The notes: generated by a model not told the origin, from the letters alone. 64,000 nt of DNA from Pseudomonas helleri (GCF_001043025.1 NZ_JYLD01000003.1:434001-498000), one strand, 5' to 3'; positions 10,116 through 21,157 are shown, counted from the stretch's first letter. Made by a program: numbers and translations.

Positions 10116-11401
10116 TACAGTTTTTTATCCGCAGAGCTATCCGATGAGCCCTCACCGAGGGCAAAAAGTTCTTGGGCCATGGCCAGCGCATCGAGGCGGC
10201 CTTCGGCGGAAAGCTTTTTAAGCTGCACGCTGGGGGCGTGAAGCAGTTTATTGGTTAAACCACGCGCCAGTTGCACCAATACGTCTTGCGGATTGCTGCC
10301 ATTGGCCATCATCCGCAGGGCTTTTTGCAATTCTTCATCGCGCAGGCGCTCGCCTTGCTGGCGATAGGCTTTAAGCACATCAACCGCCGCCAGCTCACGC
10401 AAACGCACCATGAAATCTTCGGCGCCGATGCTCACCAGCTCTTCAGCGGCCTGGGCCGCGCCCTGACGGCTCTTGAGGTTTTCTGCGACCACTTCGTGCA
10501 AGTCGTCGACGGTGTAGAGGTAAACGTCGTCCAACTCGCCGACTTCTGGCTCGATATCCCGTGGCACGGCAATGTCGACCATGAAAATAGGCTTGTGCTT
10601 GCGCAGCTTCAAGGCACTTTCAACAGCACCCTTGCCCAGAATCGGCAATTGGCTGGCGGTCGAGCTGATCACGATATCGCTGTGCACCAGCTCTTGTGGA
10701 ATGTCCGACAACAACACGGCATGTGCGCCGAACTGCTCGGCCAGGGTACTGGCCCGCTCCAAGGTACGGTTAGCCACCACGATGCGTTTAACCCCCAGAT
10801 CATGCAGGTGCCGGGCGACCAGGGTGATGGTCTCGCCCGCCCCGATCAGCAGTGCCTGACTGCGCTGCAAGTCGCTGAAAATCTGCTTGGCCAGGCTCAC
10901 CGCAGCAAAGGCCACCGACACCGGGTTTTCACCAATCGCCGTGTCGGTGCGCACTTGCTTGGCCGAGTTGAACGTGGCCTGGAACAGACGCCCCAATAGC
11001 GGCCCGACAGTACCCGCCTCACGCGCCACGGCGTAGGCAGATTTCATCTGGCCGAGAATTTGCGGCTCGCCCAACACCAGCGAATCGAGCCCCGAAGCCA
11101 CACGCATCATGTGACGAACGGCCGCATCATCTTCATGGATGTAGGCACACGCCCGCAGCTCTTCGTAGTTCAGATCGTGATATTCGGCCAGCCATTTCAG
11201 CACGGCTTCGGCACCGAGCTGGTCTTGTTCGAGATAAAGCTCACTGCGATTGCAGGTCGAGAGGATCGCAGCTTCGCGACTGTCGGTGAGGCGGCAGAGT
11301 TGCTGCAAGGCTTCAACCAACTGCTCTGGAGTAAATGCCACGCGCTCGCGGACGTCTACTGAAGCAGTCTTGTGGTTAATACCGAGTGCGAGGAAGGCCA
11401 T
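10115..11401 (-). CDS. hemA: Glutamyl-tRNA reductase
   Basis: This 428-residue enzyme reduces glutamyl-tRNA(Glu) to glutamate-1-semialdehyde, the first step of the C5 tetrapyrrole route. The catalytic cysteine is Cys50 in [11 protein letters not shown]. The NADPH domain carries [16 protein letters not shown], and the C-terminal dimerisation helices are present. It is the first gene of the prfA-prmC-moeB-murI run and faces away from the TPR lipoprotein gene. The 222-bp divergent gap to the next start probably holds both promoters. Confidence 0.97.
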   Translation of the reverse strand: MAFLALGINHKTASVDVRERVAFTPEQLVEALQQLCRLTDSREAAILSTCNRSELYLEQDQLGAEAVLKWLAEYHDLNYEELRACAYIHEDDAAVRHMMRVASGLDSLVLGEPQILGQMKSAYAVAREAGTVGPLLGRLFQATFNSAKQVRTDTAIGENPVSVAFAAVSLAKQIFSDLQRSQALLIGAGETITLVARHLHDLGVKRIVVANRTLERASTLAEQFGAHAVLLSDIPQELVHSDIVISSTASQLPILGKGAVESALKLRKHKPIFMVDIAVPRDIEPEVGELDDVYLYTVDDLHEVVAENLKSRQGAAQAAEELVSIGAEDFMVRLRELAAVDVLKAYRQQGERLRDEELQKALRMMANGSNPQDVLVQLARGLTNKLLHAPSVQLKKLSAEGRLDALAMAQELFALGEGSSDSSADKKL

Positions 11402-11623
11402 TCAATATCGCTGATGGTGACGAGAAGCCGACAATTGTCCTACTTCGTCTGATTCAGAACAACCATTGCTGACTATTGTCTCTATAGTTAACGTCTGTTG
11501 AACTCATCTTCCCTCGCATCATCAGAGCCTTATATCGCTTCTATCGATAGTCGCACCTGTTATGGTTTGCACCATCGCATGTGTCATGATGCCCAGACCG
11601 CAGGTAAGTCGCCTTTCTCTTAT

Positions 11624-13348
11624 ATGAATAGATCCTCCGCGTTGCTCCTTGCTCTCGTCGTTCTCAGTGGCTGCCAGTCTCTGGCCCCCACGTCCCCGGA
11701 TGCTTCGTCCGCGGCAGAAGACGTTACCACCGTCCCGGAAAAGCCCACGGTTTATGGCTCGTTCAGCGAAGACACGCTGTACAGCCTGCTGAGCGCGGAG
11801 TTGGCCGGCCAACGCAATCGCCTGGATATCGCCCTCGATAACTACGTGACGCAGGCGATCAACACCCAGGATCCTGGCGTCGCCGAGCGCGCGTTTCGCA
11901 TCGCCGAATACCTGGGCGCCGATCAGGCAGCCCTCGACACGGTGCTGATCTGGGCCAGAAACGCACCGGACGACCTGGACGCGCAACGCGCGGCGGCCAT
12001 TCAACTGGCACGCAGCGGTCGCTACGACGATTCCATGGCCTACATGGAAAAAGTCCTGCAGGCCAAAGGCGACACGCACTTCGACTTTTTAGCCTTGTCG
12101 GCCCTCGAAACAGACCCCGAGACTCGTGCCGGGCTGCAAAAAAACTTTGATCGCCTGCTGGTCAGGCACCCGGACAACGATCAACTGATCTTCGGCAAAG
12201 CCTTGTTGATGCAACAGGACGATGACGCGGCCGGCGCCTTGAAGTTGCTAGAGCAGCATCCGCCGCAAGACGGTGAAATCGCCCCGATTCTGCTGCGCGC
12301 CCGCCTGCTGCAAAGCCTTAACCGTGGTGACGAAGCCTTGCCACTGCTGCAAAAAACCATGCGCGACAACCCGGACGACAAACGTCTGGGCCTGACTTAT
12401 GCACGTACGCTGGTCGAGCAAAACCGCATCGATCAGGCAAAAGTGCAATTCGCCAGCCTGGTTCAGCAGTACCCGGAAGACGACGAACTGCGTTTCTCCC
12501 TGGCGCTGGTGTGCCTTGAGCTTAAGTCCTGGGACGAAGCCGAAGGCTATCTGCAAGAACTGATCGACCGCGACAGTCATGTCGACTCGGCACACTTGAA
12601 CCTGGGGCGCATTGCGGAAGAGCGTAATGACCCGCAAGGCGCATTGATTCAATACGCACTGGTAGAGCCTGGTAATGACTACTTGCCTGCACAATTGCGC
12701 CAGGCAGACATTTTGATCAATCACGGTCGCGGCGCCGAAGCCTCGCAAAAACTGGCGGCTGCCCGTGACGCCCAGCCGGACTACGCGATTCAGCTGTACC
12801 TGATCGAAGCCGAAACCCTGTCGGCGAACAATCAGACCGATCGCGCCTGGGCCGTTTTGCAACAAGCCGTCAAGCAATACCCCGACGACCTGAACCTGCT
12901 GTACTCACGCGCCATGCTGGCCGAAAAACGTAACGACCTCCCGCAAATGGAGGCCGATTTGCGCGCCATTATCCAGCGTGAACCTGACAACGCCATGGCC
13001 TTGAACGCGCTGGGTTACACCCTTGCGGACCGCACCACCCGCTACGCCGAAGCCAAAACATACATCCAGCAAGCTTACGATTTGAACCCGGAAGACCCGG
13101 CCGTGCTCGACAGCCTGGGCTGGGTGAACTTCCGCCTGGGTAATTTGCCTGAAGCAGAACGTTTGCTGCGCCAGGCGCTGGAGCGCTTCCCCGACCAAGA
13201 AGTGGCCGCGCATTTAGGCGAAGTGTTGTGGGTGAGCGGCCAGCAGCGTGAAGCCAAAAAACTCTGGGGGCAGTTCCTCAAGGACAACCCAGACAGCCCT
13301 ATTCTGCGCAAAACCGTCTTGCGCCTGACCGGATCCGAGACTCCTTAA
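11624..13348 (+). CDS. Tetratricopeptide-repeat lipoprotein
   Basis: With the start at 11624 the 574-residue precursor begins MNRSSALLLALVVLSGCQSL, a lipoprotein signal with lipobox LSGC. Upstream in-frame starts would bury this signal, so they are rejected. The mature part is built of TPR-like helix pairs; repeats with A/G at position 8 and A at 20 are clearest near residues 370-540 (for example MALNALGYTLADRT and AVLDSLGWVNFRLGNLPEAE). It lies immediately upstream of lolB, the position of PA4667 in PAO1 as I recall. A role in outer-membrane or envelope protein assembly is plausible, but no partner can be read from sequence. Confidence 0.88.
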   Translation: MNRSSALLLALVVLSGCQSLAPTSPDASSAAEDVTTVPEKPTVYGSFSEDTLYSLLSAELAGQRNRLDIALDNYVTQAINTQDPGVAERAFRIAEYLGADQAALDTVLIWARNAPDDLDAQRAAAIQLARSGRYDDSMAYMEKVLQAKGDTHFDFLALSALETDPETRAGLQKNFDRLLVRHPDNDQLIFGKALLMQQDDDAAGALKLLEQHPPQDGEIAPILLRARLLQSLNRGDEALPLLQKTMRDNPDDKRLGLTYARTLVEQNRIDQAKVQFASLVQQYPEDDELRFSLALVCLELKSWDEAEGYLQELIDRDSHVDSAHLNLGRIAEERNDPQGALIQYALVEPGNDYLPAQLRQADILINHGRGAEASQKLAAARDAQPDYAIQLYLIEAETLSANNQTDRAWAVLQQAVKQYPDDLNLLYSRAMLAEKRNDLPQMEADLRAIIQREPDNAMALNALGYTLADRTTRYAEAKTYIQQAYDLNPEDPAVLDSLGWVNFRLGNLPEAERLLRQALERFPDQEVAAHLGEVLWVSGQQREAKKLWGQFLKDNPDSPILRKTVLRLTGSETP

Positions 13349-13351
13349 ATC

Positions 13352-13978
13352 ATGTTTTTTCGTCATGTACGCCATCTCATTGCCTTTGGCCTGATCGCCC
13401 TGCTCGCCGGTTGCGCGGGTTTCGGCGCTCGTGAATCGGTCGAAGGTCACGGCAGCCCCGCCCTGTGGTCGCAGCATAAACAGCAGCTGAGCGCACTCGA
13501 TGGCTGGCAAATCAACGGCAAGGTCGGCATTCGTGCCCCTAAAGATTCGGGCAGCGCGACACTGTTTTGGCTGCAACGCCAGGACTACTACGACATTCGC
13601 CTGTCGGGCCCGCTGGGCCGAGGCGCTGCCCGCCTGACCGGCCGCCCGGGCAATGTCAGCCTTGAGGTCGCCAACCAGGGCCGCTATGAAGCCACCACCC
13701 CGGAACAATTGCTCGGCGAGCAGTTGGGCTGGAGCTTGCCGGTGTCGCATTTGGTCTGGTGGGTTCGCGGGCTGCCCGCGCCCGACAGCAAAAGCCGCGT
13801 GACCCTGAACGCCGACAGCCGCCTTGCCAGCCTGGAACAGGATGGCTGGCAGATCGAATACCTGAGCTACATCGAACAAAATGGTTTTTGGTTGCCGGAG
13901 CGGGTCAAACTGCACGGCACGGATCTGGACGTCACGCTGGTCGTGAAAGATTGGCAACCGCGTCAGTTGGGACAATAA
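13352..13978 (+). CDS. lolB: Outer-membrane lipoprotein receptor LolB
   Basis: This 208-residue lipoprotein accepts lipoproteins from the carrier LolA and inserts them in the outer membrane. The signal ends in LIALLAGC (Cys21). The mature protein contains [12 protein letters not shown] and the [15 protein letters not shown] segment, typical of LolB, with a GR-rich beta-sheet core. It starts 3 nt after the TPR lipoprotein gene and ends 1 nt before ispE, so the three form a tight operon. The LolB-ispE-prs order is conserved in pseudomonads. Confidence 0.95.
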   Translation: MFFRHVRHLIAFGLIALLAGCAGFGARESVEGHGSPALWSQHKQQLSALDGWQINGKVGIRAPKDSGSATLFWLQRQDYYDIRLSGPLGRGAARLTGRPGNVSLEVANQGRYEATTPEQLLGEQLGWSLPVSHLVWWVRGLPAPDSKSRVTLNADSRLASLEQDGWQIEYLSYIEQNGFWLPERVKLHGTDLDVTLVVKDWQPRQLGQ

Positions 13979-13979
13979 G

Positions 13980-14828
13980 ATGCAAAAAGAGGCACTGGTT
14001 TTGCCCTCCCCGGCAAAACTGAATTTGATGCTGCACATTTTGGGTCGTCGCGCAGACGGCTACCACGAACTGCAAACCCTGTTTCAATTCCTCGATTACG
14101 GCGATGAAATGACCTTCGCCGTACGCGACGACGGGGTTATTTGCCTGCACACCGAGTTTGCCGGTGTGGCGCACGACGACAACCTGATCGTCAAAGCGGC
14201 GAAAAAACTGCAACAACAGTCCAACAGCCCGCTGGGCATCGATATCTGGATCAAAAAGATATTGCCCATGGGCGGCGGCATTGGCGGCGGCAGTTCAAAT
14301 GCGGCCACCACCTTGCTGGGCCTCAACCATCTCTGGCAATTGAACTGGACTGAAGACCAGTTGGCAGCACTGGGCCTGAGCCTGGGAGCCGATGTTCCGG
14401 TTTTCGTCCGTGGGCACGCCGCTTTCGCAGAAGGCGTAGGCGAAATTCTTACCCCTGTAGACCCGGAAGAGCCCTGGTACGTCGTACTTGTGCCGCAAGT
14501 CTCTGTCAGCACAGCAGAAATATTTTCAGATCCTTTGTTGACACGTGACTCTTTGCCCATTAAAGTGCGCCCCGTTCCCAAGGGAAACAGCCGAAACGAC
14601 TGCGAAGCAGTGGTGAAGGAGCGTTATCCAGAAGTACGTAACGCTTTGAATTTGCTAGGTAAATATACCGAAGCAAAATTAACTGGAACTGGAAGTTGTA
14701 TATTTGGGGCCTTCCCAAACGAAGCAAGTGCTGATAAAGTGCTGCACCTTCTTACAGAGACCCTTACAGGGTTTGTAGCAAAAGGAAGCAACGTTTCGAT
14801 GTTGCATCGAACGCTACAAGATCTGTAA
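13980..14828 (+). CDS. ispE: 4-diphosphocytidyl-2-C-methyl-D-erythritol kinase
   Basis: This 282-residue GHMP kinase phosphorylates CDP-methylerythritol in the MEP isoprenoid pathway. It has the N-terminal [20 protein letters not shown] segment, the ATP-binding loop [14 protein letters not shown] and the LGADVPVF motif. The last 100 codons are visibly more A/T-rich than the first part, without any frame break. It sits between lolB and tRNA-Gln. Confidence 0.97.
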   Translation: MQKEALVLPSPAKLNLMLHILGRRADGYHELQTLFQFLDYGDEMTFAVRDDGVICLHTEFAGVAHDDNLIVKAAKKLQQQSNSPLGIDIWIKKILPMGGGIGGGSSNAATTLLGLNHLWQLNWTEDQLAALGLSLGADVPVFVRGHAAFAEGVGEILTPVDPEEPWYVVLVPQVSVSTAEIFSDPLLTRDSLPIKVRPVPKGNSRNDCEAVVKERYPEVRNALNLLGKYTEAKLTGTGSCIFGAFPNEASADKVLHLLTETLTGFVAKGSNVSMLHRTLQDL

Positions 14829-14865
14829 ACGGAAACGGGTACACGGTACTCGTAGCAACAGATAC

Positions 14866-14940
14866 AGGGGCGTCGCCAAGCGGTAAGGCAGCAGGTTTTG
14901 ATCCTGCCATGCGTTGGTTCGAATCCAGCCGCCCCTGCCA
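14866..14940 (+). tRNA. tRNA-Gln (anticodon TTG)
   Basis: The acceptor arms AGGGGCG and CGCCCCT pair perfectly and the gene encodes the terminal CCA. The anticodon stem GCAGG/CCTGC encloses loop TTTTGAT with anticodon TTG at 14898-14900. The T-loop GGTTCGAATCC is standard. It lies between ispE and prs, its usual place in Pseudomonas. Confidence 0.97.
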
Positions 14941-14985
14941 TTTCTTATACTCATCCAGGTTACCCTCAGCCTTCAGGTACTGCGC

Positions 14986-15927
14986 GTGTCCAAGATGATG
15001 GTCTTTACGGGGAACGCTAACCCCGATCTGGCTCGGCGTGTCGTACGTCAGCTGCATATCCCTCTCGGTGACATTTCTGTCGGCAAGTTTTCCGACGGCG
15101 AGATTACCGCTGAGATCAATGAAAATGTTCGCGGTAAAGACGTTTTCATTATTCAGCCGACTTGTGCTCCGACCAACGATAACCTGATGGAACTCGTCGT
15201 GATGGCTGATGCCTTCCGCCGTTCCTCAGCAACTCGTATTACTGCTGTTATTCCTTACTTTGGTTATGCCCGTCAGGATCGCCGTCCGCGTTCCGCACGT
15301 GTGGCTATCAGCGCAAAAGTTGTTGCTGACATGCTTACCGTAGTCGGCATCGACCGTGTTCTCACGGTTGATTTGCATGCTGACCAAATTCAGGGTTTCT
15401 TCGATATTCCTGTAGATAACATCTACGGCTCCCCAGTATTGGTGGATGACATCGAAGATCAGCGCTTTGAGAACCTCATGATTGTGTCCCCGGATATCGG
15501 CGGCGTCGTGCGTGCACGTGCTGTTGCCAAATCCTTGGGCGTGGATCTGGGGATCATCGACAAACGCCGTGAGAAAGCCAATCACTCCGAAGTGATGCAT
15601 ATCATTGGTGATGTCGAAGGGCGTACCTGTATTTTGGTTGACGACATGGTCGATACCGCCGGCACTCTGTGCCACGCGGCTAAAGCCTTGAAAGAGCATG
15701 GCGCTGCCAAAGTGTTCGCCTACTGCACACACCCTGTGCTGTCGGGTCGGGCAATCGAGAATATCGAGAACTCTGTGCTGGATGAGCTGGTGGTGACTAA
15801 CACCATCCCGCTGTCCGCCGCCGCACAAGCCTGTGCGCGTATCCGTCAACTGGATATCGCACCGGTTGTGGCTGAAGCGGTTCGCCGCATCAGCAACGAA
15901 GAATCGATCAGCGCGATGTTCAGATAA
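14986..15927 (+). CDS. prs: Ribose-phosphate pyrophosphokinase
   Basis: This 313-residue enzyme makes PRPP for nucleotide, histidine and tryptophan synthesis. Signature parts are [12 protein letters not shown] at the start, the ATP region [18 protein letters not shown], the [17 protein letters not shown] block and the PRPP loop [13 protein letters not shown]. The GTG at 14986 (VSKMMVF) is preferred; the longer frame would run into the tRNA. A strong terminator follows. Confidence 0.97.
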   Translation: MSKMMVFTGNANPDLARRVVRQLHIPLGDISVGKFSDGEITAEINENVRGKDVFIIQPTCAPTNDNLMELVVMADAFRRSSATRITAVIPYFGYARQDRRPRSARVAISAKVVADMLTVVGIDRVLTVDLHADQIQGFFDIPVDNIYGSPVLVDDIEDQRFENLMIVSPDIGGVVRARAVAKSLGVDLGIIDKRREKANHSEVMHIIGDVEGRTCILVDDMVDTAGTLCHAAKALKEHGAAKVFAYCTHPVLSGRAIENIENSVLDELVVTNTIPLSAAAQACARIRQLDIAPVVAEAVRRISNEESISAMFR

Positions 15928-15964
15928 GGGCCCTGCCCTGCTCTGACATCCGTTGACGAAAAGC

Positions 15965-16001
15965 GCCCCGCCCCAACAGCCTGTTGGGGCGGGGCTTTTT
16001 T
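15965..16001 (+). terminator. Rho-independent terminator after prs
   Basis: A GC-rich 15-nt arm (15965-15979) is exactly complementary to 15981-15995 and is followed by a run of six T. It separates prs from rplY. Confidence 0.93.
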
Positions 16002-16066
16002 GCCCATACCGTCCATAGCGCTGGTCGCAAACGCTAGGGCGGGTGTGGATATTTTGGAGATACAAC

Positions 16067-16657
16067 ATGAACGATTTTACTCTGAATGCTGAAGTGCGTT
16101 CCGACCTGGGGAAAGGTGCGAGCCGCCGCCTGCGTCGTCTCGCAAGCCTGGTTCCAGCTGTAGTTTACGGTGGCGACAAAGCCCCTGAATCCATCAGCAT
16201 GCTGGCTAAAGAAGTTGCCAAACTGCTCGAAAACGAAGCTGCTTACAGCCACGTTATCGAACTGACCGTTGGCGGCGTTAAGCAAAACGTGATCATCAAA
16301 GCTCTGCAACGTCACCCGGCTAAAGGCCACGTGATGCACGCTGACTTCGTACGCGTTGTTGCTGGTCAAAAGCTGACTGCAATCGTTCCAGTTCACTTTG
16401 TTGGTGAAGCTGCTCCGGTTAAGAAAGGCGGCGAGATCTCGCACGTTATCGCGGAAATCGAAGTTTCCTGCCTGCCAAAAGACCTGCCTGAATTCATCGA
16501 AGTTGATCTGGCTAACGCCGAAATCGGCTCGATCATTCACCTGTCGGACATCACCGCTCCTAAAGGCGTTGAGTTCGTAGCTCTGGCACACGGTAACGAC
16601 CTGGCAGTAGCCAACGTTCACGCTCCACGTGTTGCACCAGAAGCAGACGCTGAGTAA
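16067..16657 (+). CDS. rplY: 50S ribosomal protein L25/Ctc
   Basis: This 196-residue protein is the long (Ctc-type) form of L25, which binds 5S rRNA; E. coli has only the N-terminal domain. The N-terminal domain starts [20 protein letters not shown] and the C-terminal TL5-like domain follows from about residue 95. TTGGAGA at 16054-16060 places the start at 16067 and not at upstream in-frame codons. Codon use is strongly biased, as expected for a highly expressed gene. It precedes pth. Confidence 0.96.
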   Translation: MNDFTLNAEVRSDLGKGASRRLRRLASLVPAVVYGGDKAPESISMLAKEVAKLLENEAAYSHVIELTVGGVKQNVIIKALQRHPAKGHVMHADFVRVVAGQKLTAIVPVHFVGEAAPVKKGGEISHVIAEIEVSCLPKDLPEFIEVDLANAEIGSIIHLSDITAPKGVEFVALAHGNDLAVANVHAPRVAPEADAE

Positions 16658-16767
16658 TTCATTACTCTGTCGTTGGAGTTTTGAGAAACATCGCGAGCTA
16701 ACACGCAGCGAGTAAAGCGGACAAGATCGCGAAGTTTACTCAGGTAAACCCGTTTTCTTGTCTGTTT

Positions 16768-16789
16768 TCGCCGCTACCGTTAGCGGCGA
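16768..16789 (+). other. Hairpin between rplY and pth
   Basis: An 8-bp perfect stem (TCGCCGCT with AGCGGCGA) around a 6-nt loop lies in the 165-bp gap between rplY and pth. No T run follows, so it may be an attenuator or RNA-stability element rather than a full terminator. Confidence 0.55.
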
Positions 16790-16822
16790 TGTGATCCATA
16801 ACTCTATAGAAGGGCCCTTGTC

Positions 16823-17407
16823 GTGACCGCCATAAAACTGATCGTTGGCCTGGGAAATCCAGGCACCGAATACGAACAGACCCGGCATAACGCAGGGGCC
16901 CTTTTTGTTGAGCGCCTCGCGGCGGCAAACGGGGTCAATCTCGTTGCCGATCGTAAATATTTTGGCCTGACCGGACGTTTTAGCCATCAGGGTCAGGATG
17001 TTCGTCTGTTGATTCCCACCACCTATATGAACCGAAGCGGCCAGGCCGTTGCGGCACTTGCCGGTTTCTACCGCATTGCGCCAGAAGCCATATTGGTGGC
17101 CCACGACGAACTCGATCTCCCACCGGGTGTTGCCAAGCTCAAGCTGGGCGGCGGCCATGGAGGTCATAACGGCTTGCGTGACATCATTGCGCAACTGGGA
17201 AACAACAATAATTTCTACCGTCTGCGGCTCGGCATTGGCCACCCAGGCGTCGCGAGCATGGTGTCCAACTTTGTTCTGGGTCGTGCGCCACGCGCCGAGC
17301 AGGAAAAACTGGACGCCAGCATCGATTTTGCCCTCGGCGTGCTGCCGGATATCCTCGCCGGTGAATGGAACCGCGCGATGAAAAACCTGCACAGCCAGAA
17401 GGCCTGA
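16823..17407 (+). CDS. pth: Peptidyl-tRNA hydrolase
   Basis: This 194-residue enzyme releases tRNA from stalled peptidyl-tRNAs. The N-terminus [21 protein letters not shown] contains the catalytic histidine (His22, equivalent to His20 of E. coli). [11 protein letters not shown] and [20 protein letters not shown] complete the active site. The start is GTG with AGAAGGG upstream. The ychF gene begins 23 bp later, the classical pth-ychF pair. Confidence 0.97.
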   Translation: MTAIKLIVGLGNPGTEYEQTRHNAGALFVERLAAANGVNLVADRKYFGLTGRFSHQGQDVRLLIPTTYMNRSGQAVAALAGFYRIAPEAILVAHDELDLPPGVAKLKLGGGHGGHNGLRDIIAQLGNNNNFYRLRLGIGHPGVASMVSNFVLGRAPRAEQEKLDASIDFALGVLPDILAGEWNRAMKNLHSQKA

Positions 17408-17430
17408 CTCTTTTTCCGAGGGGAAACACC

Positions 17431-18531
17431 ATGGGATTCAACTGCGGCATCGTCGGCCTGCCTAACGTCGGCAAGTCCACCCTGTTCAACGCCCTGACCA
17501 AATCCGGCATTGCAGCGGAGAACTTCCCCTTCTGCACGATCGAGCCGAACACCGGCATCGTGCCGATGCCCGACCCGCGTCTGGCAGCACTGGCCGAGAT
17601 CGTTAAACCGAATCGCATCCTGCCGACCACCATGGAGTTCGTTGACATCGCGGGCCTGGTAGCCGGCGCGTCGAAAGGCGAAGGCCTGGGCAACAAGTTC
17701 CTGGCCAACATCCGTGAGACTGACGCTATCGCTCACGTGGTGCGCTGCTTTGAAGACGAAAACGTGATCCACGTTTCCAACACCGTCGACCCTAAGCGCG
17801 ACATCGAGATCATCGACCTTGAGCTGATCTTCGCCGACCTCGACAGCTGCGAAAAGCAACTGCAAAAAGTCGCACGTAACGCCAAAGGCGGCGACAAAGA
17901 AGCGGTTGCCCAAAAAGCCCTGCTGGAACAACTGATTGCCCACTTCACCCTGGGCAAGCCAGCACGCAGCCTGATCAAGAACATGGACGCCGATGAGAAG
18001 CAAATCATCAAGGGCTTCCACCTGCTGACCACCAAGCCGGTGATGTACATCGCCAACGTGGCCGAAGACGGTTTTGAAAACAACCCGCTGCTCGACGTGG
18101 TGAAAGCCATTGCCGAAGAAGAAGGCGCTACCGTTGTTCCGGTATGCAACAAAATCGAAGCTGAAATTGCCGAGCTTGAAGACGGCGAAGAAAAGGACAT
18201 GTTCCTTGAGGCCCTGGGCCTTGAAGAGCCAGGCCTGAACCGTGTGATCCGTGCCGGTTACGAAATGCTCAACCTGCAAACCTACTTCACCGCCGGCGTT
18301 CAAGAAGTACGCGCCTGGACCGTCAAAGTAGGCGCTACCGCCCCACAAGCGGCTGGCGTGATCCACACCGACTTCGAGAAAGGCTTTATCCGCGCCGAAG
18401 TGGTCGCCTACGAAGACTTCATCCAGTACAAGGGTGAAGCAGGTGCAAAAGAGGCCGGCAAATGGCGTCTGGAAGGCAAGGACTACATCGTTAAAGACGG
18501 CGACGTCCTGCACTTCCGCTTCAACGTGTAA
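17431..18531 (+). CDS. ychF: Redox-regulated ATPase YchF (Obg-related)
   Basis: This 366-residue P-loop protein has the G1 motif [14 protein letters not shown] and a C-terminal TGS domain ([14 protein letters not shown] to FNV). Where GTPases have NKxD, it has NVAE, the change that makes YchF prefer ATP. It binds ribosomes and acts in stress responses. GAGGGGAAAC precedes the ATG at 17431, which fixes the start. A terminator follows at once, closing the lolB-to-ychF block. Confidence 0.96.
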   Translation: MGFNCGIVGLPNVGKSTLFNALTKSGIAAENFPFCTIEPNTGIVPMPDPRLAALAEIVKPNRILPTTMEFVDIAGLVAGASKGEGLGNKFLANIRETDAIAHVVRCFEDENVIHVSNTVDPKRDIEIIDLELIFADLDSCEKQLQKVARNAKGGDKEAVAQKALLEQLIAHFTLGKPARSLIKNMDADEKQIIKGFHLLTTKPVMYIANVAEDGFENNPLLDVVKAIAEEEGATVVPVCNKIEAEIAELEDGEEKDMFLEALGLEEPGLNRVIRAGYEMLNLQTYFTAGVQEVRAWTVKVGATAPQAAGVIHTDFEKGFIRAEVVAYEDFIQYKGEAGAKEAGKWRLEGKDYIVKDGDVLHFRFNV

Positions 18532-18545
18532 ACCAACACACGTCT

Positions 18546-18575
18546 AAAAAACCGCGCCCAGGCGCGGTTTTTTTT
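18546..18575 (+). terminator. Rho-independent terminator after ychF
   Basis: The hairpin CCGCGCC/GGCGCGG, flanked by A-run and T-run, ends the pth-ychF transcript 15 bp after the stop codon. The flanking A tract makes it potentially bidirectional. Confidence 0.93.
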
Positions 18576-18665
18576 GGCCCGGGTTTTACCCCGACAAACA
18601 CTGCGCCAGGCAAACAGTCTATGGTTAATCCCAAGACCTAAAGGCTGACTGTGTAGGGAGTCGCA

Positions 18666-19706
18666 ATGCTGTCCAAGGTGTTCTTCAACCGTTTCACCAC
18701 TCCTCTTATTGAGCGAATCCAGTTTCGCTGGACCACGGCCTGGCGCGATGCCCTGGCCTCAGCCATCGCTGCTGCACTGGCGTGGATCCTCGCCAAGCAC
18801 TTATTCGGCCACGAGCACCCGGTGTTTGCCGCCATCAGCGCGATTGTTTGCCTGGCGCCCGGCCTGCCCAGCCATGGCAAGCAAGCGGTCGGTTTAATGG
18901 TCGGCGTGGCCACCGGGATTATCATCGGGGAAGCCGCGCTGTGGTTACCGGATGGCTACCCGCTGCTGCGCATCGGCTTCGCCACGTTCTCGGCCATTGC
19001 CATCGCCGCGCTGTACGGCTTGGGCGCTGTCGTACCAATTCAGGCAGGCGTGTCAGCCGTATTGATGTTGGCGGTCGGCCCGGAGAGCGCAGGTGTTGTG
19101 CGCATGCTTGATGTGGTGGTGGGCGCGGGGGTGGGCTTGATGTTCAGCCAGATCTTGCTGACACCCAACCCCATCGGGATCATTGATGACTCGGCCAAGG
19201 ACTTGCTGGAAAAACTCGCCAAAGGCTTCGGCCAAAGCCTGACAGCCCTTGAAAAGAACGACGCTAAAAGCGCGCAGCACGCGGTGTTTATTTTCTCGGG
19301 TGCTCACGACAGCCTCATCACCCTTGAGAACGGCATTGCCAGCGCACGCAATACTGCACGCTGGACGTTGCGCGGACGGTTTGCCTCGCGGGAAGTCAAA
19401 GACATAGCCAGCCGTTACGAGCGACACGCCGTGCGCTTGTACGCCAGCGCCCTGCTGTTCTCTGAGGCCTTTGCTGACGCCATGCGCAAAGAACAGGGCT
19501 CGCCACCCGCCGCGCTGCACGAACGGCTGGCCAGCGTCGCCTCAGGCTGTGCAGCGATTGCCGGCGATACGCAGCAGCCGGTGTTGGCCGCCTATGACGA
19601 CCAACAGGTCGAAGCCGTGTCAGCGCCGTGGCAAATCTGCCTGCAGCATTTGAGCACCGTCGAAAGCGCGTTGCAGAGTTTTAGTGCCAGCGCGCAAAAC
19701 ACGTAG
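18666..19706 (+). CDS. FUSC family inner-membrane protein
   Basis: The 346-residue protein has an N-terminal block of about six hydrophobic helices (residues 28-165; for example ALASAIAAALAWILA, IGFATFSAIAIAAL and VSAVLMLAVG) and a C-terminal soluble helical domain (residues 175-346). This half-length layout is found in FUSC/ArAE proteins, related to aromatic-acid and fusaric-acid exporters (AaeB, YccS). GTAGGGAG sits just before the ATG. It is a single gene between the ychF terminator and a REP element that overlaps its stop codon. Substrate and partners cannot be inferred. Confidence 0.8.
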   Translation: MLSKVFFNRFTTPLIERIQFRWTTAWRDALASAIAAALAWILAKHLFGHEHPVFAAISAIVCLAPGLPSHGKQAVGLMVGVATGIIIGEAALWLPDGYPLLRIGFATFSAIAIAALYGLGAVVPIQAGVSAVLMLAVGPESAGVVRMLDVVVGAGVGLMFSQILLTPNPIGIIDDSAKDLLEKLAKGFGQSLTALEKNDAKSAQHAVFIFSGAHDSLITLENGIASARNTARWTLRGRFASREVKDIASRYERHAVRLYASALLFSEAFADAMRKEQGSPPAALHERLASVASGCAAIAGDTQQPVLAAYDDQQVEAVSAPWQICLQHLSTVESALQSFSASAQNT

Positions 19707-19803
19707 TCGCTGCCGAAGGATGAGGCTGCGATGGGGTGCGCAGCGCCCCTGAATGGCGGTCCTTCGGCCCGCATCGCAGCCTTCGTACCTCGACAGCGAC
19801 TAC
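19703..19803. repeat. REP-like element, GTAGTCGCTG family, copy 1
   Basis: Ten-nt arms GTAGTCGCTG (19703-19712) and CAGCGACTAC (19794-19803) flank inner sequence with GGCTGCGATGGG and GCATCGCAGCC, which also pair. A second copy of the same family is at 21365-21460. It begins in the FUSC stop codon and lies between convergent genes. Confidence 0.8.
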
Positions 19804-19808
19804 AGCAA

Positions 19809-21026
19809 TCAGACCTTTTTGGTGCGCGGCAAAAAGATTGCCAGCACACCAAACAGCGGCAGGTATGAGCAGAGCTTATAGACGTATTCGATACCGTGAA
19901 TGTCGGCCAGATGCCCCAGCAACGCCGCACCAATCCCGCCAAAGCCGAACATCAAGCCAAAGAAGATACCGGCGATCATGCCCACGTTGCCCGGCACCAA
20001 TTCCTGGGCATACACCACAATCGCCGAGAACGCCGACGCCAGGATAAAACCGATCACCACGCTGAGGACGCTGGTCCAGAACAGATCCGCATACGGCAGC
20101 AGCAACGTGAACGGCGCGACACCCAGAATCGAGAACCAGATCACCGCCTTACGCCCGATGCGGTCGCCAATCGGACCGCCAAAGAACGTCCCCGCTGCTA
20201 CCGCCCCAAGGAACAAAAACAGGTACATCTGCGAGTTGGCGATGGAGACGTCGAATTTCTGAATCAGGAAGAAGGTGTAATAGCTGGTGAGGCTGGCCAT
20301 ATAAAAATACTTGGAGAACACCAGCAGCCCCAACACCACCAGCGCGCTCAGCACACGCCGTTTGGACAAACCATGTGTCGCCTTCTGCCCGGCCTTGAGC
20401 TTGAACAGGCTCAAGTGCGTGCGGTACCAGCGGCTGATCACATACAGCAGGCCTACCGCAAACAGCGCAAACAACCCGAACCAGGCCACGTTGCCCTGAC
20501 CATAGGGGATGATGATGGCGGCGGCCAGCAACGGCCCGAACGCCGACCCTGCGTTACCGCCCACCTGAAACGTAGACTGAGCAAACCCGTACCGCCCGCC
20601 CGACGCCAGCCGCGCCACCCGCGAGGCCTCAGGGTGAAAGGTCGACGAGCCCACCCCGACCAACGCGGCAGCCAGCAAAATCAGTGGAAAACTGCCGACC
20701 TGAGACAACATCAAAATCCCGATCAGCGTACACACCATGCCGCACGGCAATAACAGCGGGTTGGGATGACGGTCGGTGTAATAACCCACCCACGGCTGCA
20801 ACAGCGACGCGGTGAGTTGAAAGGTCAGGGTAATCAGACCGATCTGCGTGAAGGTCAGATCGTATTTGTCCTTGAGCAACGGATAGATCGACGGCAACAC
20901 CGCCTGGATCAAGTCATTGATCAAATGCGCCAACGCCACGGCCCCGATAATGCGCAGGACTAACGGGCTGGCTTGAGGCATTTGAAGGTCTGGCGTTGTT
21001 TTTATTGGAGTGTCGCTAATAGCCAT
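19809..21026 (-). CDS. fsr: MFS exporter, fosmidomycin-resistance (Fsr) type
   Basis: The 405-residue protein closely follows the pattern of E. coli Fsr: HLINDLIQAVLPSIYPLL, QIGLITLTFQLTASLLQPWVGYYTD, STFHPEASRVARLASGGRYG, FSKYFYMASLTSYYTF and ILASAFSAIVVYAQELVPG. Twelve hydrophobic helices are expected, with the MFS loop motif in YYTDRHPNP. The family exports fosmidomycin and probably natural metabolites. It is transcribed alone toward the REP element, and the tRNA-Met gene lies upstream on the other strand. Confidence 0.9.
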   Translation of the reverse strand: MAISDTPIKTTPDLQMPQASPLVLRIIGAVALAHLINDLIQAVLPSIYPLLKDKYDLTFTQIGLITLTFQLTASLLQPWVGYYTDRHPNPLLLPCGMVCTLIGILMLSQVGSFPLILLAAALVGVGSSTFHPEASRVARLASGGRYGFAQSTFQVGGNAGSAFGPLLAAAIIIPYGQGNVAWFGLFALFAVGLLYVISRWYRTHLSLFKLKAGQKATHGLSKRRVLSALVVLGLLVFSKYFYMASLTSYYTFFLIQKFDVSIANSQMYLFLFLGAVAAGTFFGGPIGDRIGRKAVIWFSILGVAPFTLLLPYADLFWTSVLSVVIGFILASAFSAIVVYAQELVPGNVGMIAGIFFGLMFGFGGIGAALLGHLADIHGIEYVYKLCSYLPLFGVLAIFLPRTKKV

Positions 21027-21157
21027 AAGGGTTTCCAGGCAACAGATGAATGCACGTGCAAGTGCCCCAATGTGCCATTTTTTAACAAGCCAGTGCCATC
21101 CGAACCCCGAGAAACCTTAAGCGTTTGATAGCGCAGAGAAAATTTTCAGATATTTGC